DNA from: Candidatus Villigracilaceae bacterium
Lineage (GTDB): Bacteria > Chloroflexota > Anaerolineae > Anaerolineales > Villigracilaceae
Direction of reading: 5' to 3'
DNA length: 64,000 nt
NCBI GenBank assembly: GCA_026645935.1
Contig: JAPKMP010000007.1
Location: 62,001-126,000, forward strand
A program made the translations under genes and the position numbers. Position 1 is the first letter of the stretch. Each line of letters begins with the position of its first letter. The notes below the pieces were generated by a model. That model saw only the letters and a program-made list of their open reading frames with translations, had not been told where the DNA came from and searched no databases. This document shows positions 25,583-36,400 of the stretch, in pieces.

Positions 25583-25657
25583 ATGACGTTACATCTTCTG
25601 CGTAACAATTCCAGCCGAATAATCTATTTCCCCGAAGTGCGCCTGTTGACCGTTTAA
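25583..25657 (+). CDS. Leader peptide (24 aa) of the ABC exporter operon
   Basis: A 24-codon frame with AAAGGAG ribosome binding site runs MTLHLLRNNSSRIIYFPEVR plus LLTV. It ends 27 bp before the terminator stem, and its 3' half contains the arm shared by helices A and B. The peptide has no similarity to known enzymes and likely acts in cis by its translation or by ribosome stalling, as do leader peptides of antibiotic-resistance genes. Confidence 0.6.
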   Translation: MTLHLLRNNSSRIIYFPEVRLLTV

Positions 25658-25684
25658 CCACGGTTCGATTTCCTGTGTCTTTCC

Positions 25685-25714
25685 AAACACGGCGCACCCG
25701 CGCCGTGTTTTTTT
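25685..25714 (+). terminator. Intrinsic terminator in the ABC-exporter leader
   Basis: An 11-bp perfect stem (25685-25695 with 25700-25710), 4-base loop and seven T's from 25708. It lies 43 bp before the first ABC transporter gene, with no complete long gene upstream on this strand, so it should act as an attenuator. Confidence 0.85.
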
Positions 25715-25756
25715 GTCCGTTTTCATCCGTGGATCCGTTAGAAAGTCCGTTTACAA

Positions 25757-27502
25757 ATGAACCTCTCATTCAAATCCTACTGGAACCTGCTCGCCGACCA
25801 CATCCGCCCTCAACGCGGACGGTTCACCCTGCTCGCCATTTTGTTATTCAGCAGCATCGGGCTAAAGATCTTTGCCCCACAGATCATGCGCCTCTTTATC
25901 GACGACGCGCTGGCAGGCGAAGCCCTCTCCACGCTCATGTGGACAGCCGCTGCATTTATCGGTATCGCGCTGGTACAGCAAGGCGTTCACATCGGTGTGA
26001 CCTACCTCGGCGAAAACGTGGCATGGACTGCCACCAACGCCCTGCGCGCCGAACTCGCCGAACATGCCCTCAAACTCGGCATGAAATTTCACAACGACCA
26101 CACACCCGGCGAGTTGATCGAACGCATCGACGGCGACGTGACCGAACTGGCGACCTTCTTCTCGCAATTCGCGCTCAACCTCATCGCGAACGGACTTCTG
26201 CTCGTTGGCATCCTCGTCACCTTAGCCATCGAAGATTGGCGCGTGGGCTTGGCGTTCGCGATCTACTCCGCGCTGACCATCGGCATTCTAGGCAAACTCA
26301 AAGACATTGCCGTGCCGCACCAGAAAGCAAGGCGCGAAGCTGAAGGTCAAATGTATGGCTTCATTGAAGAACAACTGGCAGGCACCGAAGACATCCGCTC
26401 GAGCGGCGCAGTCGGCTTTTCCATCCGCGAACTCTTCCGCCATCAAGCCGAGATCCTCAAGCATAATCGCCGCGCGCACTTCAAACGCTGGATCATCGAA
26501 AACGCGATGGGCTTGGCGCTCACCACTGGCACCCTGCTCGCCGTCACCAGCGGATACTGGCTCTTCACCGCAGGCATCGTCACCATCGGCACGGTCTATC
26601 TCTTCGTCCACTATCTCAACCTGCTTGAAGAGCCGTTCTGGGCGATGACGCATGAGATCGAAAGTTTCCAAACCATCGGCGCGTGTGTTGAGCGATTAAC
26701 GGAGTTCAAACAGTTCCAACCCGAGACAAAGAACGAGACCGGCAAAGTGATCGACTCGCATCCGCTTGCATTGGAATTCAAGGACGTGACCTTCTCATAC
26801 AACGGCGATGACTCCGTCATCAAACGCCTCTCACTCGACCTCAAGCCTGGTTCTGTTCTCGGGCTGCTCGGTCGCACCGGAAGCGGAAAGACCACTCTCG
26901 GACGGTTGATCTTCAACCTGTACTCCGTCAACGAAGGCAGTATCAAGATCAACGGCGAAAACATCCGTGAAATTCAACTAGAGTCTCTGCGGCAGAACAT
27001 CGCCATCGTGACTCAAGATGTGCAACTCTTCCGCGCATCCATCCGCGAGAACCTGACCTTCTTCGACCGCTCGATACCCGATGAAAAAATCATCGCCACC
27101 CTCGAAGATCTCGAACTCGGTGACTGGTTCCGAACCCTGCCAAACGGACTGGACACTCAATTGGAAACAGGATCAAAGTCACTCTCCGCGGGTGAGGCGC
27201 AATTGCTGGCGTTCACGCGAGTCTTCTTGCGAAATCCCGGTCTGGTCATCCTCGATGAAGCTTCATCGCGACTTGACCCTGCCACCGAGCAGAAACTCGA
27301 ACATGCGATAGACAAACTGCTGCAGGGACGCACCGCCATCATCATCGCCCACAGACTCGATACGCTCCACCGCGCCGACGATGTGCTTATCCTCGATAAC
27401 GGCTCCGTGCTCGAATACGGCAACCGCAAAGAACTGGCATCCAACCCAAGCTCGCGCTTTTATCAATTGCTGCAAACGGGTTTGGAAGAAGTATTGGCGT
27501 AA
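25757..27502 (+). CDS. ABC exporter half-transporter with canonical ATP site
   Basis: The 581-residue protein has a six-helix membrane domain (about 20-310) and an ATP-binding domain with Walker A GRTGSGKTT (about 373-381), signature LSAGE (about 476) and Walker B LVILDE with the catalytic Glu. Half-transporters of this kind pair with a partner; the next gene encodes one with a degenerate Walker B. The pair probably exports drugs, lipids or peptides. The start ATG at 25757 has only a weak ribosome binding site. Confidence 0.92.
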   Translation: MNLSFKSYWNLLADHIRPQRGRFTLLAILLFSSIGLKIFAPQIMRLFIDDALAGEALSTLMWTAAAFIGIALVQQGVHIGVTYLGENVAWTATNALRAELAEHALKLGMKFHNDHTPGELIERIDGDVTELATFFSQFALNLIANGLLLVGILVTLAIEDWRVGLAFAIYSALTIGILGKLKDIAVPHQKARREAEGQMYGFIEEQLAGTEDIRSSGAVGFSIRELFRHQAEILKHNRRAHFKRWIIENAMGLALTTGTLLAVTSGYWLFTAGIVTIGTVYLFVHYLNLLEEPFWAMTHEIESFQTIGACVERLTEFKQFQPETKNETGKVIDSHPLALEFKDVTFSYNGDDSVIKRLSLDLKPGSVLGLLGRTGSGKTTLGRLIFNLYSVNEGSIKINGENIREIQLESLRQNIAIVTQDVQLFRASIRENLTFFDRSIPDEKIIATLEDLELGDWFRTLPNGLDTQLETGSKSLSAGEAQLLAFTRVFLRNPGLVILDEASSRLDPATEQKLEHAIDKLLQGRTAIIIAHRLDTLHRADDVLILDNGSVLEYGNRKELASNPSSRFYQLLQTGLEEVLA

Positions 27503-27574
27503 CACAATTCTCCAATTCTCTAAATCTCCAGTCTCTAATTACCAATTACGAATTACGCAATACGGAATAACCAA

Positions 27575-29374
27575 ATGACCGAATCAACCTTCTCCCCACC
27601 CATCCCCGCCTTACCCGCGTGGAAAGTTGTGCTTGAACTCATCCGCTTTCGCCCCTGGCTCTGGTTCGTTGACCTCGTCAGCGTTGCGCTCGTGCGCTTC
27701 TGCTGGCAAGTTGGACCTGCGCTCATCATGAAAGCCTTCTTCGACTATCTCACTGGCGCAGCGCAACTGACCTTTGGCATCTGGGCAATCGTTGCATTTT
27801 TCATCGCCCTGTTCTTCGGGCGTTTGATCTCAACCTACGGCTTCTACTATGCCGACGTGCCCATCTTCGCGGACATGGGCACACTGCTCCGCAAAAACCT
27901 GTTGACGTACATCCTCAAGCGCCCCGGTGCATCGCAACTACCCGACTCTGCAGGCGAAGCCGTCAGCCGTTTCAAAAATGACGTGCAAGAGTTACCGCTC
28001 TTCGTTATACTCATCAATGATGTCATGGTTGGTTTGGCGATCATCGCTGTCTCCATCGTGCTGATGACTCAGATCAGCCCATCGGTCACGGTCATGGCGC
28101 TCATTCCGCTGGTCATCGTCGGCATCATCGCCAACATCGCCACAAGCCGCATCGAACACTATCGCAGCGCATCACGGCAAGCGGCAGGCAAAGTGACAGG
28201 CTTCATTGGAGAATTCTTTGGCGCAGTGCAAGCTGTAAAAATTGCCACTGCTGAAAAAGGTATCATCGGTCACTTCCATAAAGTCAATGATGAACGCCGC
28301 AAGTTAACCATCCGTGAAAAACTATTTGACGAGGTGCTAGGCTCGCTGTATCGCAACACATCCACGCTTGGCACGGGTGTCATTCTGATCCTGGTCGGGC
28401 AATCCATGCGCACGGGCAACTTCACCCTCGGCGATTTTTCGCTCTTCGTCTACCTCCTACAAAGTATGGGCGACCTCACCACCTTCGGCGGCATGCTCTG
28501 GGCGCGCTACAAACAAATGGATGTCTCCGTCAAACGCATGTATCGCCTGATGGAAAACGCACCGTTGAACGCGCTCGTTGAACATGCCAAAATAGATTTG
28601 GATCACGAACTACCCGAAGTGACCTACCCGACGAAAACCGCCTCAGACCGACTGAATGAACTGGTCGCTGACCATCTGACCTTTCACTACCCGAATTCGG
28701 TCAACGGCATCGCAGACATTTCTCTCAAAGTCAAACGCGGCTCCCTGACGGTGATCACGGGTCGCATCGGTTCTGGAAAAACCACGTTGCTTCGCACCCT
28801 GCTCGGTTTGCTCCCCGCCGACTCTGGCGAAATCCGCTGGAACGGGCAAGTCGTCACAGACGCTGGCAACTTCTTCATCCCGCCGCGTTGTGCATACACC
28901 GCACAAGTTCCGCGCCTGTTCAGCAACACCTTGCGAAATAACATTTTGCTTGGCATGAACAAAAGTGACGACGAAATATACAAATCCACCAAGCTCGCCG
29001 TCATGGACAGAGACCTGGAAATCCTCGACGACGACCTCGAAACGATGGTCGGCTCACGCGGCGTCAAACTCTCCGGCGGACAAGCCCAACGCACCGCCGC
29101 CGCCCGAATGTTCATACGCGACACGGAACTGGTCGTCTTCGATGACCTCTCCAGCGCGCTGGACGTGGAAACCGAACGTCAACTTTGGGAGCGCATCTTT
29201 GAGACCGGCAACCAACTGACCTGCCTTGTTGTCTCACATCGCCGTCCGCTTTTGAGGCGCGCCGATCACATCATCGTCCTCAAAGACGGCAAAGTCGAAT
29301 CCGAAGGCACGCTCGACGAACTCCTCGAAAAGAGTCAGGAAATGCGTGAGCTTTGGAAATTGGAAGAACAGTAA
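27575..29374 (+). CDS. ABC exporter half-transporter with degenerate catalytic site
   Basis: The 599-residue partner has six membrane helices and an ATP-binding domain with Walker [10 protein letters not shown] (about 396), signature LSGGQ (about 498) and Walker B LVVFDD: the catalytic Glu is Asp. In heterodimeric exporters such as TM287/288 or BmrCD, one of the two ATP sites is non-hydrolysing for this reason. It lies 72 bp after its partner and is co-transcribed. Confidence 0.92.
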   Translation: MTESTFSPPIPALPAWKVVLELIRFRPWLWFVDLVSVALVRFCWQVGPALIMKAFFDYLTGAAQLTFGIWAIVAFFIALFFGRLISTYGFYYADVPIFADMGTLLRKNLLTYILKRPGASQLPDSAGEAVSRFKNDVQELPLFVILINDVMVGLAIIAVSIVLMTQISPSVTVMALIPLVIVGIIANIATSRIEHYRSASRQAAGKVTGFIGEFFGAVQAVKIATAEKGIIGHFHKVNDERRKLTIREKLFDEVLGSLYRNTSTLGTGVILILVGQSMRTGNFTLGDFSLFVYLLQSMGDLTTFGGMLWARYKQMDVSVKRMYRLMENAPLNALVEHAKIDLDHELPEVTYPTKTASDRLNELVADHLTFHYPNSVNGIADISLKVKRGSLTVITGRIGSGKTTLLRTLLGLLPADSGEIRWNGQVVTDAGNFFIPPRCAYTAQVPRLFSNTLRNNILLGMNKSDDEIYKSTKLAVMDRDLEILDDDLETMVGSRGVKLSGGQAQRTAAARMFIRDTELVVFDDLSSALDVETERQLWERIFETGNQLTCLVVSHRRPLLRRADHIIVLKDGKVESEGTLDELLEKSQEMRELWKLEEQ

Positions 29375-29377
29375 ACA

Positions 29378-29447
29378 ACCACACCGCAAAGGAACGAAGG
29401 GTCACAAAGGAAAACCTTTGTGTACCTTCGTGACCCTTCGTGGTTGA
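29378..29447. repeat. Palindromic repeat element
   Basis: Arms built from CGAAGGGTCAC / GTGACCCTTCG surround a CACAAAGG-AAAA-CCTTTGTG hairpin. Sequences of the form CTTCGTGxCCCTTCGTGGTT are familiar dispersed repeats. It may also end the ABC operon transcript. Confidence 0.5.
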
Positions 29448-29460
29448 GAAAGAGAATCTC

Positions 29461-29889
29461 ATGATCCAACCCACCTCCACCGACCTCATCCGCGCCGCAC
29501 GCGAAGCATTCAACCTAGCCATCGCAGAGAAAGACGCCAAACGCATCCGCCCGTTGTTGACTGCGAGCTATCATCTGATTACCGGTCGCAGCGACCAGTT
29601 CCATGGAGCCGACGAGGAAGAAATACGTTGGGCAGAGCTTTTCCAAAACGACCCGACCTCCGTCTATCGTCGAACCCCGCGCGAGATCACCACCAATGAT
29701 TCGTGGGGCATCGCCGAAGAACTCGGCAACTGGCAAGGCGAGTATTCAATAAATGGAGAACTCGTCCGCGCCTCGGGTGTCTACGCCGCCAAATGGCAGC
29801 GCACCACACAAGGCAACTGGGTTCTGCAGGCTGAAATTTTCACTACAATTAAGTATGATGAAGCCTGCATCCCGCCTGATCCTTTATGA
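29461..29889 (+). CDS. SnoaL/DUF4440-like NTF2-fold protein
   Basis: The 142-residue soluble protein begins with the helix IRAAREAFNLAIAEKDAKRIRPLLTASYHLITGRS and continues with four strands ending WVLQAEIFTTIKY, as in DUF4440/SnoaL proteins. The pocket could bind a small ligand; no catalytic pair can be named. The start at 29461 is preferred to an upstream ATG inside the repeat element. It stands between the ABC operon and rtcB. Confidence 0.8.
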   Translation: MIQPTSTDLIRAAREAFNLAIAEKDAKRIRPLLTASYHLITGRSDQFHGADEEEIRWAELFQNDPTSVYRRTPREITTNDSWGIAEELGNWQGEYSINGELVRASGVYAAKWQRTTQGNWVLQAEIFTTIKYDEACIPPDPL

Positions 29890-29891
29890 TA

Positions 29892-29975
29892 TGTCATTGC
29901 GAGCCGCGCTCTTTGCGGCGAAGCAATCTCCCAATCAGGAGGTTGCTTCGGGCTATCACCCTAGCAACGAGATGG
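29892..29975. repeat. Palindromic repeat of the GTCATTGCGAG...GAAGCAATC type
   Basis: The unit has GTCATTGCGAG at one end, GCGAAGCAATCTCC and GGAGGTTGCTTCG in the middle as imperfect arms, and GCAACGAG at the other end. This is the familiar dispersed element found in many bacterial genomes. It lies between the SnoaL-like gene and rtcB. Confidence 0.6.
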
Positions 29976-29985
29976 AGAATTAGAA

Positions 29986-31407
29986 ATGGACATCATCACA
30001 GGAAAAATCCTGAAACTTAACAACTGGGAAGACGGAAAAAGTATCGGTCTTGCCAAAGAAGCCGGAAATAAAATGATCGCCTCCGGCATGGAACGCGACG
30101 CAGTTCTCTCCGCGCTCGAAGCGGTTCGCCAAAACCCAGGCAACTTCCTCGCCGACACATTGCTCGCCGACCTCGCCCACGAGATCCTACGCAAGAATAA
30201 AAACAACGAAGTCTCTGTCGAAGAACTCCGCGAGTCGCCTCTGCCCTTCCCCATCTGGGGCGCGGAGCAGATCGACACCGAAGCCATCCGCCAGATGGAA
30301 AACGCCATGCGACTGCCCGTGACCGTCACTGGCGCGCTCATGCCCGACGCGCACGTCGGCTACGGTCTGCCCATCGGTGGTGTGCTGGCGACTGAGAACG
30401 TCGTCATCCCCTACGCCGTCGGCGTGGACATAGCCTGTCGCATGCGCTTATCGCTGTACGAGGTTTCGCCGATCCTCATCGGACAAAAGAAAGGCATTTT
30501 TGAAAACGCCTTGTGGGATGAAACCGCCTTCGGCATGGGCGCCGCTTGGAAAGGCAGCAAACGCGCACAACATCAAGTGTTAGATGATGAAGCATGGCTC
30601 GCCACCAAGCAATTGCGGACTTTGAAAGACACCGCCATGAATCAACTCGGCACGAGCGGCACCGGCAATCACTTCGTGGAGTGGGGTTCATTCCGTTTGC
30701 ACGAGCCGATGTTCGGACTTCAGCCCGGTGAATACCTCGCCCTGCTCTCGCACAGCGGCTCCCGCGGAGTCGGCGCGAAGATCGCAGACCGCTTCAGCAA
30801 ACTGGCAATGGAGAAACACCCCGACCTCGATAAGAGCGTCCGCCACCTCGCCTGGCTCTCACTGGATTCAGAAGATGGTCAGGAATACTGGCTTTCGATG
30901 GAACTGGCAGGGCGGTTTGCTTCGGCGAATCACTACATCATCCACAAACGGGTGGCGGCTGCGGTTGGGCTGAAAGAAGTGGCGGTGGTTGAAAATCACC
31001 ACAACTTCGCATGGCGCGAGAAACTTCCCGATGGGCGCGAAGTCATCGTCCACCGCAAGGGAGCTACGCCCGCGGGTGTTGGCATTCTCGGCGTAATTCC
31101 CGGCTCGATGGGAGATGCAGGCTACGTCGTCCGCGGAAGAGGCGTGAGCGAGTCGCTTGAATCCGCTTCACATGGAGCGGGTCGTAGAATGAGCCGCAAG
31201 GCTGCCATCAACTCCATCAGTAAGCGCGAACGGGACGATTATCTTAAAGAGCGCGGCGTCACCCTGCTCGGCGGCGGCATCGACGAAAGCCCGCAGGCAT
31301 ACAAAGCCATCGACGAGGTCATCACCGCCCAGCACGACCTGGTGGATGTGATCGGCAAGTTCACCCCGCGCATCGTCCGCATGGCGGATGAGCCGGGCGA
31401 TATTTAG
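29986..31407 (+). CDS. rtcB: RNA ligase RtcB
   Basis: The 473-residue protein has the RtcB signatures in order: MPDAHVGYGLPIGGVLAT, GVDIACRM with the metal-binding Cys, GTSGTGNHFVE, HSGSRGVG, HRKGATPA, GSMGDAGYVVRG and SASHGAGRRMSR with the His that takes GMP. RtcB joins 2',3'-cyclic phosphate or 3'-phosphate RNA ends to 5'-OH ends using GTP and Mn2+. No archease or RtcR gene is adjacent. A good GATGGAGAATTAGAA precedes the ATG. Confidence 0.93.
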   Translation: MDIITGKILKLNNWEDGKSIGLAKEAGNKMIASGMERDAVLSALEAVRQNPGNFLADTLLADLAHEILRKNKNNEVSVEELRESPLPFPIWGAEQIDTEAIRQMENAMRLPVTVTGALMPDAHVGYGLPIGGVLATENVVIPYAVGVDIACRMRLSLYEVSPILIGQKKGIFENALWDETAFGMGAAWKGSKRAQHQVLDDEAWLATKQLRTLKDTAMNQLGTSGTGNHFVEWGSFRLHEPMFGLQPGEYLALLSHSGSRGVGAKIADRFSKLAMEKHPDLDKSVRHLAWLSLDSEDGQEYWLSMELAGRFASANHYIIHKRVAAAVGLKEVAVVENHHNFAWREKLPDGREVIVHRKGATPAGVGILGVIPGSMGDAGYVVRGRGVSESLESASHGAGRRMSRKAAINSISKRERDDYLKERGVTLLGGGIDESPQAYKAIDEVITAQHDLVDVIGKFTPRIVRMADEPGDI

Positions 31408-31449
31408 AAGGAAGAACAGGTACACTTTTTGGTGTGCCTGTTCCTCCTT
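31408..31449 (+). terminator. Hairpin after rtcB
   Basis: A long, slightly imperfect stem (31408-31425 with 31432-31449) with a six-base T-rich loop begins at the rtcB stop codon. It lacks a clear T run after the stem, so it may be a processing or weak terminator structure. Confidence 0.5.
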
Positions 31450-31608
31450 GCTAATATGATATTAAGGTGGGACAATATCCGAAATCGCTCCTTCCCTGTA
31501 TTATTACTTTCCAATAAAGCGCAATTCCCACCCTGTGAACTATCGGAAGACCCGACTCTGTGGTCGGATTTTCAGCGAAGTATTTTTATTAATCAGAGAG
31601 GATTTTAT

Positions 31609-33414
31609 ATGATGAAGTTACCACATTTTCACTGCCCTGTTCACAAGTTTGGCGATAATGATTACGAATTCAAGCGTTACCAGTACGCCACGACATCGCA
31701 ACCGAGGAAATGGATGTCTCCGGCGGCCATCATTTATCCCAAACATCCTGAAGCAGATCGCGACGTCGAGACGGCAATCCGCTTCGCCAGGGAGAATAAC
31801 CTTGGCATAGCTGTGCGTACAGGCGGGCATGCCTATTCAGGCACTTCGTCAACAACCGATAAGAATATCCAACTCGATTTGAGCGAGGCATATACAGATT
31901 GGGGAGATTATGACACGGAAACCGGCTTACTCCGTGTTGGCATTAGCCACTCACTGCTGGAATTCAACACAAAGTTGAAAGAAAAGGGGCTTTTTATGCC
32001 GACCGGCCAATGCTACGATGTTCATGTCGGCGGCCATGCGCAAACGGGCGGATACGGTCAGTTATCCCGCGCTTTTGGTCTTTTCAGCGACCATATTGTG
32101 TCCTTTGAGATATTCCTGGCAGATGGCACGAAGAGAACCGTCGCCGTTGACAGTCCGAATCAGGAGGACAAGGATCTCTTTTTCGCAGTTCTCGGTGGCG
32201 GCCCCGGTAACTATGGCATTGTGACCCACATCACCCTCCGCCCACTGAAGGATTCGGACCACAAATACGCTCGTGCTTTAAAGCAAGTCATTCCCTATGA
32301 TCCGGCGCTCGATCACAACGTTTTAGTGCAGATGTTCGACCTTGTACAGGAGTGGGAGGATGCTCCGGGTGACTATGATTTCTGTTTCACGGTGGCGGCG
32401 GGCGAGGAAGACTATATCGCAAATCAACTTGGACGTGCTTCGAAAGATGACTTCATGATCAAGCATTTTGGAGATAAAAACGGTTCCTCTCCATTCAACG
32501 TCTTGGTGGTCTACTTCCAATTCTCGAACCTGGACAACAAACCCGACACATATGACCCGAAGTGGTGCAACAGGATCGAGGCGATCCTCAGAACTGCAAA
32601 CCATGGTGGCTCGTGGTGGGAGCGGTTAAAGATGTGGTTTGAACAGAAGATCCTCAATCTAATCGTGAAGCGTGACAACAGCAAAATTACGAAGATCTCG
32701 GAAAGTATTACGCAGCTATGGACCTTCGAGGGGACCCGCGAGTTCAACTATCCCTTCCTGAAGTATGGTCAGGTCACGGACAAGGTTGCGTCTCCCGGTT
32801 GGTCAGAGTGGGCTGCGACGCGGATCGACGAGATGAGCGGGCGCAGTGATGAAGGTCTCATGGTGTTTGTCCAATGTCAGAATTTCGGCGGCAAGAACTC
32901 AGCCGTGACCAAGAACGGCAGACGCAGACAGACCTCATATGCATGGCGCAATACAACTGTTGGTTACAACCTCGACATTTTCTTTAATGGCAAAGTACCC
33001 GGGGCTCAAGAGGATGCGTGGCAATGGCACAAACGCAACCTTAAGGAGGGTGTTGGTCAATCTGGCATGTTCTCTACAACGGATCATCGCTGGTTTTGGG
33101 CAAGTCACGACTACACCGATATGCATGTGGTGTGGCCATATTACTACTCCAGGGAAGATTATGATAGGTGCCGCAGCGTCAAAAAGCAGGTGGATCCCAC
33201 AGGCGTATTCACCCCCAATTCGTTCGTCGTCGGATATACACCTGATAGCGCGCCAGCGCACGTCGCTTTGCCCGGGGTGCTGGATAAGAGATCAACCATT
33301 CCTGGCCAGTTCGAAGGGGAATTGGACGACGAGGTCTTCACTGAGGGGCATGCCGACCGCGCCAAACAACGCGCCCAAGCGAAAGGAATCAATACAGATA
33401 ATTTATTCCGATGA
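31609..33414 (+). CDS. BBE-type FAD-dependent oxidase, probably bicovalently flavinylated
   Basis: The 601-residue protein has a PCMH-type FAD domain (about 35-230) and a C-terminal BBE segment (YDRCRSVKKQVDPTGVFTPNSF). His74 in RTGGHAYSG and Cys135 in GQCYDVHVGG occupy the two positions that attach FAD through 8-alpha-histidyl and 6-S-cysteinyl bonds in berberine-bridge-type oxidases. Such enzymes oxidise sugars or secondary alcohols using O2. No signal peptide is seen. The start at 31609 follows GAGAGGATTTT. Its stop overlaps the next gene's start by 4 bp, so the two are translationally coupled. Confidence 0.85.
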   Translation: MMKLPHFHCPVHKFGDNDYEFKRYQYATTSQPRKWMSPAAIIYPKHPEADRDVETAIRFARENNLGIAVRTGGHAYSGTSSTTDKNIQLDLSEAYTDWGDYDTETGLLRVGISHSLLEFNTKLKEKGLFMPTGQCYDVHVGGHAQTGGYGQLSRAFGLFSDHIVSFEIFLADGTKRTVAVDSPNQEDKDLFFAVLGGGPGNYGIVTHITLRPLKDSDHKYARALKQVIPYDPALDHNVLVQMFDLVQEWEDAPGDYDFCFTVAAGEEDYIANQLGRASKDDFMIKHFGDKNGSSPFNVLVVYFQFSNLDNKPDTYDPKWCNRIEAILRTANHGGSWWERLKMWFEQKILNLIVKRDNSKITKISESITQLWTFEGTREFNYPFLKYGQVTDKVASPGWSEWAATRIDEMSGRSDEGLMVFVQCQNFGGKNSAVTKNGRRRQTSYAWRNTTVGYNLDIFFNGKVPGAQEDAWQWHKRNLKEGVGQSGMFSTTDHRWFWASHDYTDMHVVWPYYYSREDYDRCRSVKKQVDPTGVFTPNSFVVGYTPDSAPAHVALPGVLDKRSTIPGQFEGELDDEVFTEGHADRAKQRAQAKGINTDNLFR

Positions 33415-36400
33415 AGTCTAAGAGAACAGATATGACGCTGGATATTTATCTGCCACAAGATCGATTACAGGCGATCGCGAATGGGGCATCCCTACCGGAC
33501 CGTTCTTCAGGTACGGTGATGTTCGCGGATATTAGTGGCTTTACGGCGTTGACCGAATCTCTGCGAGAGACACTCGGTTCCCGCAAGGGCGCAGAGGAAC
33601 TCACTAAAAGATTAGACGACGCCTTTACCGCTCTCATCGCCAACCTGGAGCGTTATGGCGGAAGCGTGATCGGCTTTGCAGGAGATGCCATCACCTGCTG
33701 GTATGACGGCGAGGAGGGCGCAGTTCGGGCGATCCATGCCGGGATTGAGATGCAGAAAGCCATCCCAGATTTCCCGGATCTGTCCTTGAAGGTATCCATC
33801 GCCTCGGGAGAGGCGCGGCGATTTGTCGTGGGGGATCCGTCCATTCAGCTCATCGATGTCCTGGCTGGGAGAACTGTCTCCCGCTCGGCTCTGGGGGAAC
33901 GCTTGGCAGGCAAAGGCCAAGTATTGGTAGACGAAGCCACTGTCCAAACGCTGGGAGCTTCATTGGAGGTGGATGAATGGCAGCTGGTGGACGGCGAAAA
34001 GTTCGCCGTGATTAAAAATATGGAGCAGAAGGCGGGAGAGCAAAAAACAACGCTTAAATCTCTTGACCCATCTTCCCTGAACCAGTGGGCTCTGCCACAT
34101 TTGCAAGGCAGGCAGGACTTTTTCAGTGAGTTCCGCCCATGTGTTGCAATGTTCATCCGCTTCTCAGGCATCGATTTTGAGGGCGACAACGCGCGATCTC
34201 TATTGGATGAGTTTGTGAAGGAGATGCAGAACTCCGCCGCCAGATACGATGGCGTCTTATTGCAGGTGACCATCGGCGATAAAGGCAGTTATGCTTACAT
34301 CAATTTTGGCGCAGTGAATGCGCATGAAGACAATCCCCAGCGTGCATTGAAGGCGGCTCTGGAACTCCGGAACAAAACCGAACTCCATCTGCAGATAGGC
34401 ATCACACAAGGATTAATGCTGGTGGGAGCCTACGGAGGAGAAACCCGAAAGACTTTTGGCGCCTTGGGCGATGATGTCAATCTTGCTGCAAGACTGATGA
34501 TCACCGCCAGGGAAAGTGAAATATTGGTAAGCAGTCACATATATAAGGCTGTCAATGAATATTTCACTTTTGAAGCGCGCCCTGCGGTGATGGTAAAAGG
34601 GAAATCCAAGCCAATTCCTTTATTTCAATTGATGGGCGAAGCCCGGCGGCGAGCCGTACGCTTGCAGGAGCCGAACTACTCTCTACCGATGGTGGGTCGG
34701 CAAGCTGAGTTAAGAAACATCGAAGAGAAGCTCGATCTGGCAAAAGAAGGGAAGAGCCAGGTGATCGGAATCGTGGCAGAGGCAGGCTTGGGCAAGTCCC
34801 GACTCGTGGCAGAGGTAATCCGCAGCGCGAGAAGAAAAGGATTCGCAGGCTTCGGCGGTGCGTGCCAATCTGACGGTTTGACGTCCCCTTACCTCGCATG
34901 GAAGACGATTTGGATCGCGTTATTCGATATCGATCCCGATGCCCCCTTGAAGAAACAGATCCGCATATTGGAAGGGAAACTAAAGGAGCATAACTCCGAC
35001 CGGATGGAAGCCCTGCCCCTGCTTGGACCGATATTGAATCTCGATATCCCCGATAACGACTTTACGCGCAACCTTGAACCTGAGCAGCGCAAGAACATAT
35101 TAACCACGCTGTTACAGAATTGCCTGGTCGCCGCCTCCAGGTCCGAACCGATCCTGATCGTGATGGAAGACCTGCACTGGATAGACGCGCTATCGCACGA
35201 CCTGCTGGAAGCCTTGGCAAAGGCGCTGGCAGATCGCCCCGTTTGTTTTGTGCTGGCATATCGCCCTCCCCAGTTGATGCGCCTGCAGACGCCGCGAATC
35301 GAAGCCTTGCCATACTTTACAAATATCAAATTGGATGAATTTACCCCTGCCGAAGGGGAGCAGGCTGTCCGTGCAAAACTCGCGCAGTTGTATCCCTCGC
35401 AAAGCGGGGCTACGCCGTCTCTGCTGGTGGAAAAATTGATGCACCGTTCACAGGGCAATCCGTTTTATCTCGAGGAATTGCTCAACTATTTGCGTGACCG
35501 CGGCCTCGACCCGCGCGATTCAGCGGGACTGGATAAGATCGAACTCCCTGATAGCTTGCACACACTCGTCTTGAGCCGCATCGACCAATTAAGCGAACAT
35601 GAAAAAAACACATTGCGCGCGGCCAGCATTGTCGGGCGTTTCTTCCGCGCCGCCTGGTTGACGGGGTACTACCCCGCCCTGGGTGACCTGACACATGTCA
35701 AAATAGATCTGGATAAACTGGATACACTGGACATCACCCCCCTGGATTCGGAACCGGAACTGACGTATCTGTTCAAACATATCGTCACGCATGAAGTGAC
35801 GTACGAAAGCCTGCCCTTCGCCTTGCGGGCGCGATTGCATGAACAGTTGGCAGTATACCTTGAAAGCATCGGTGCGCCTGTGGAGATGATCGCCCAGCAT
35901 TACGGGCGCAGCAATAACCAGGGCAAACAGCGGGAATATTGGCACAAGGCTGGGGATGCCGCGAGGGAGGCATTTAACAATGAAGCCGCGCTGGATTACT
36001 ACGACCGGCTTTATCCCCTGATAAGCGAACCAGGGGAACAGGCCCGCTTATGTCTCAAGCGGGCGGAAGTCTACTATGGCAGGGGGCGGCTCGCGGAAGC
36101 GCGGGAAAATCTAACATTGGGTTTGAACTTGATCGGTCGGCCATTGCCAGCGACTGCTTTGCAGATACGAGTCGGGCTGTCTGGGCAGGCATTGAGGCAA
36201 TTCTGGCATCGGCTTTGGTTTTCAATCAACCCCATCCCAGACGATGCGGGGTCAGAGGCAGAGATCAACAACGATGATTTGGATTTGCTGCGCGCATATG
36301 AACTCCTGATTTTTATTGATACACTGGCAAACAAGATAGGTCCCATTGATTATTATCTGGGTATGAAAATTCTCAATATGGCTGAGTCAGCGCGGCGAAA

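Larger units (their letters stand above)
25572..25714 (+). promoter_or_regulatory. Leader attenuator with three mutually exclusive helices
   Basis: Helix A pairs GCGCACTTC (25572-25580, over the leader ribosome binding region) with GAAGTGCGC (25634-25642). Helix B pairs GTGCGCC (25637-25643) with GGCGCAC (25691-25697). Helix C is the terminator stem 25685-25695/25700-25710. B shares one arm with A and the other with C. Thus A permits the terminator and B prevents it. This is the layout of a translation-controlled attenuator; the response logic is inferred. Confidence 0.65.

Noticed and set aside
25675-26343. 222-codon frame on the + strand
   Set aside because: It overlaps the ABC transporter gene, is extremely Arg/His-rich and has no ribosome binding site; a shadow frame.
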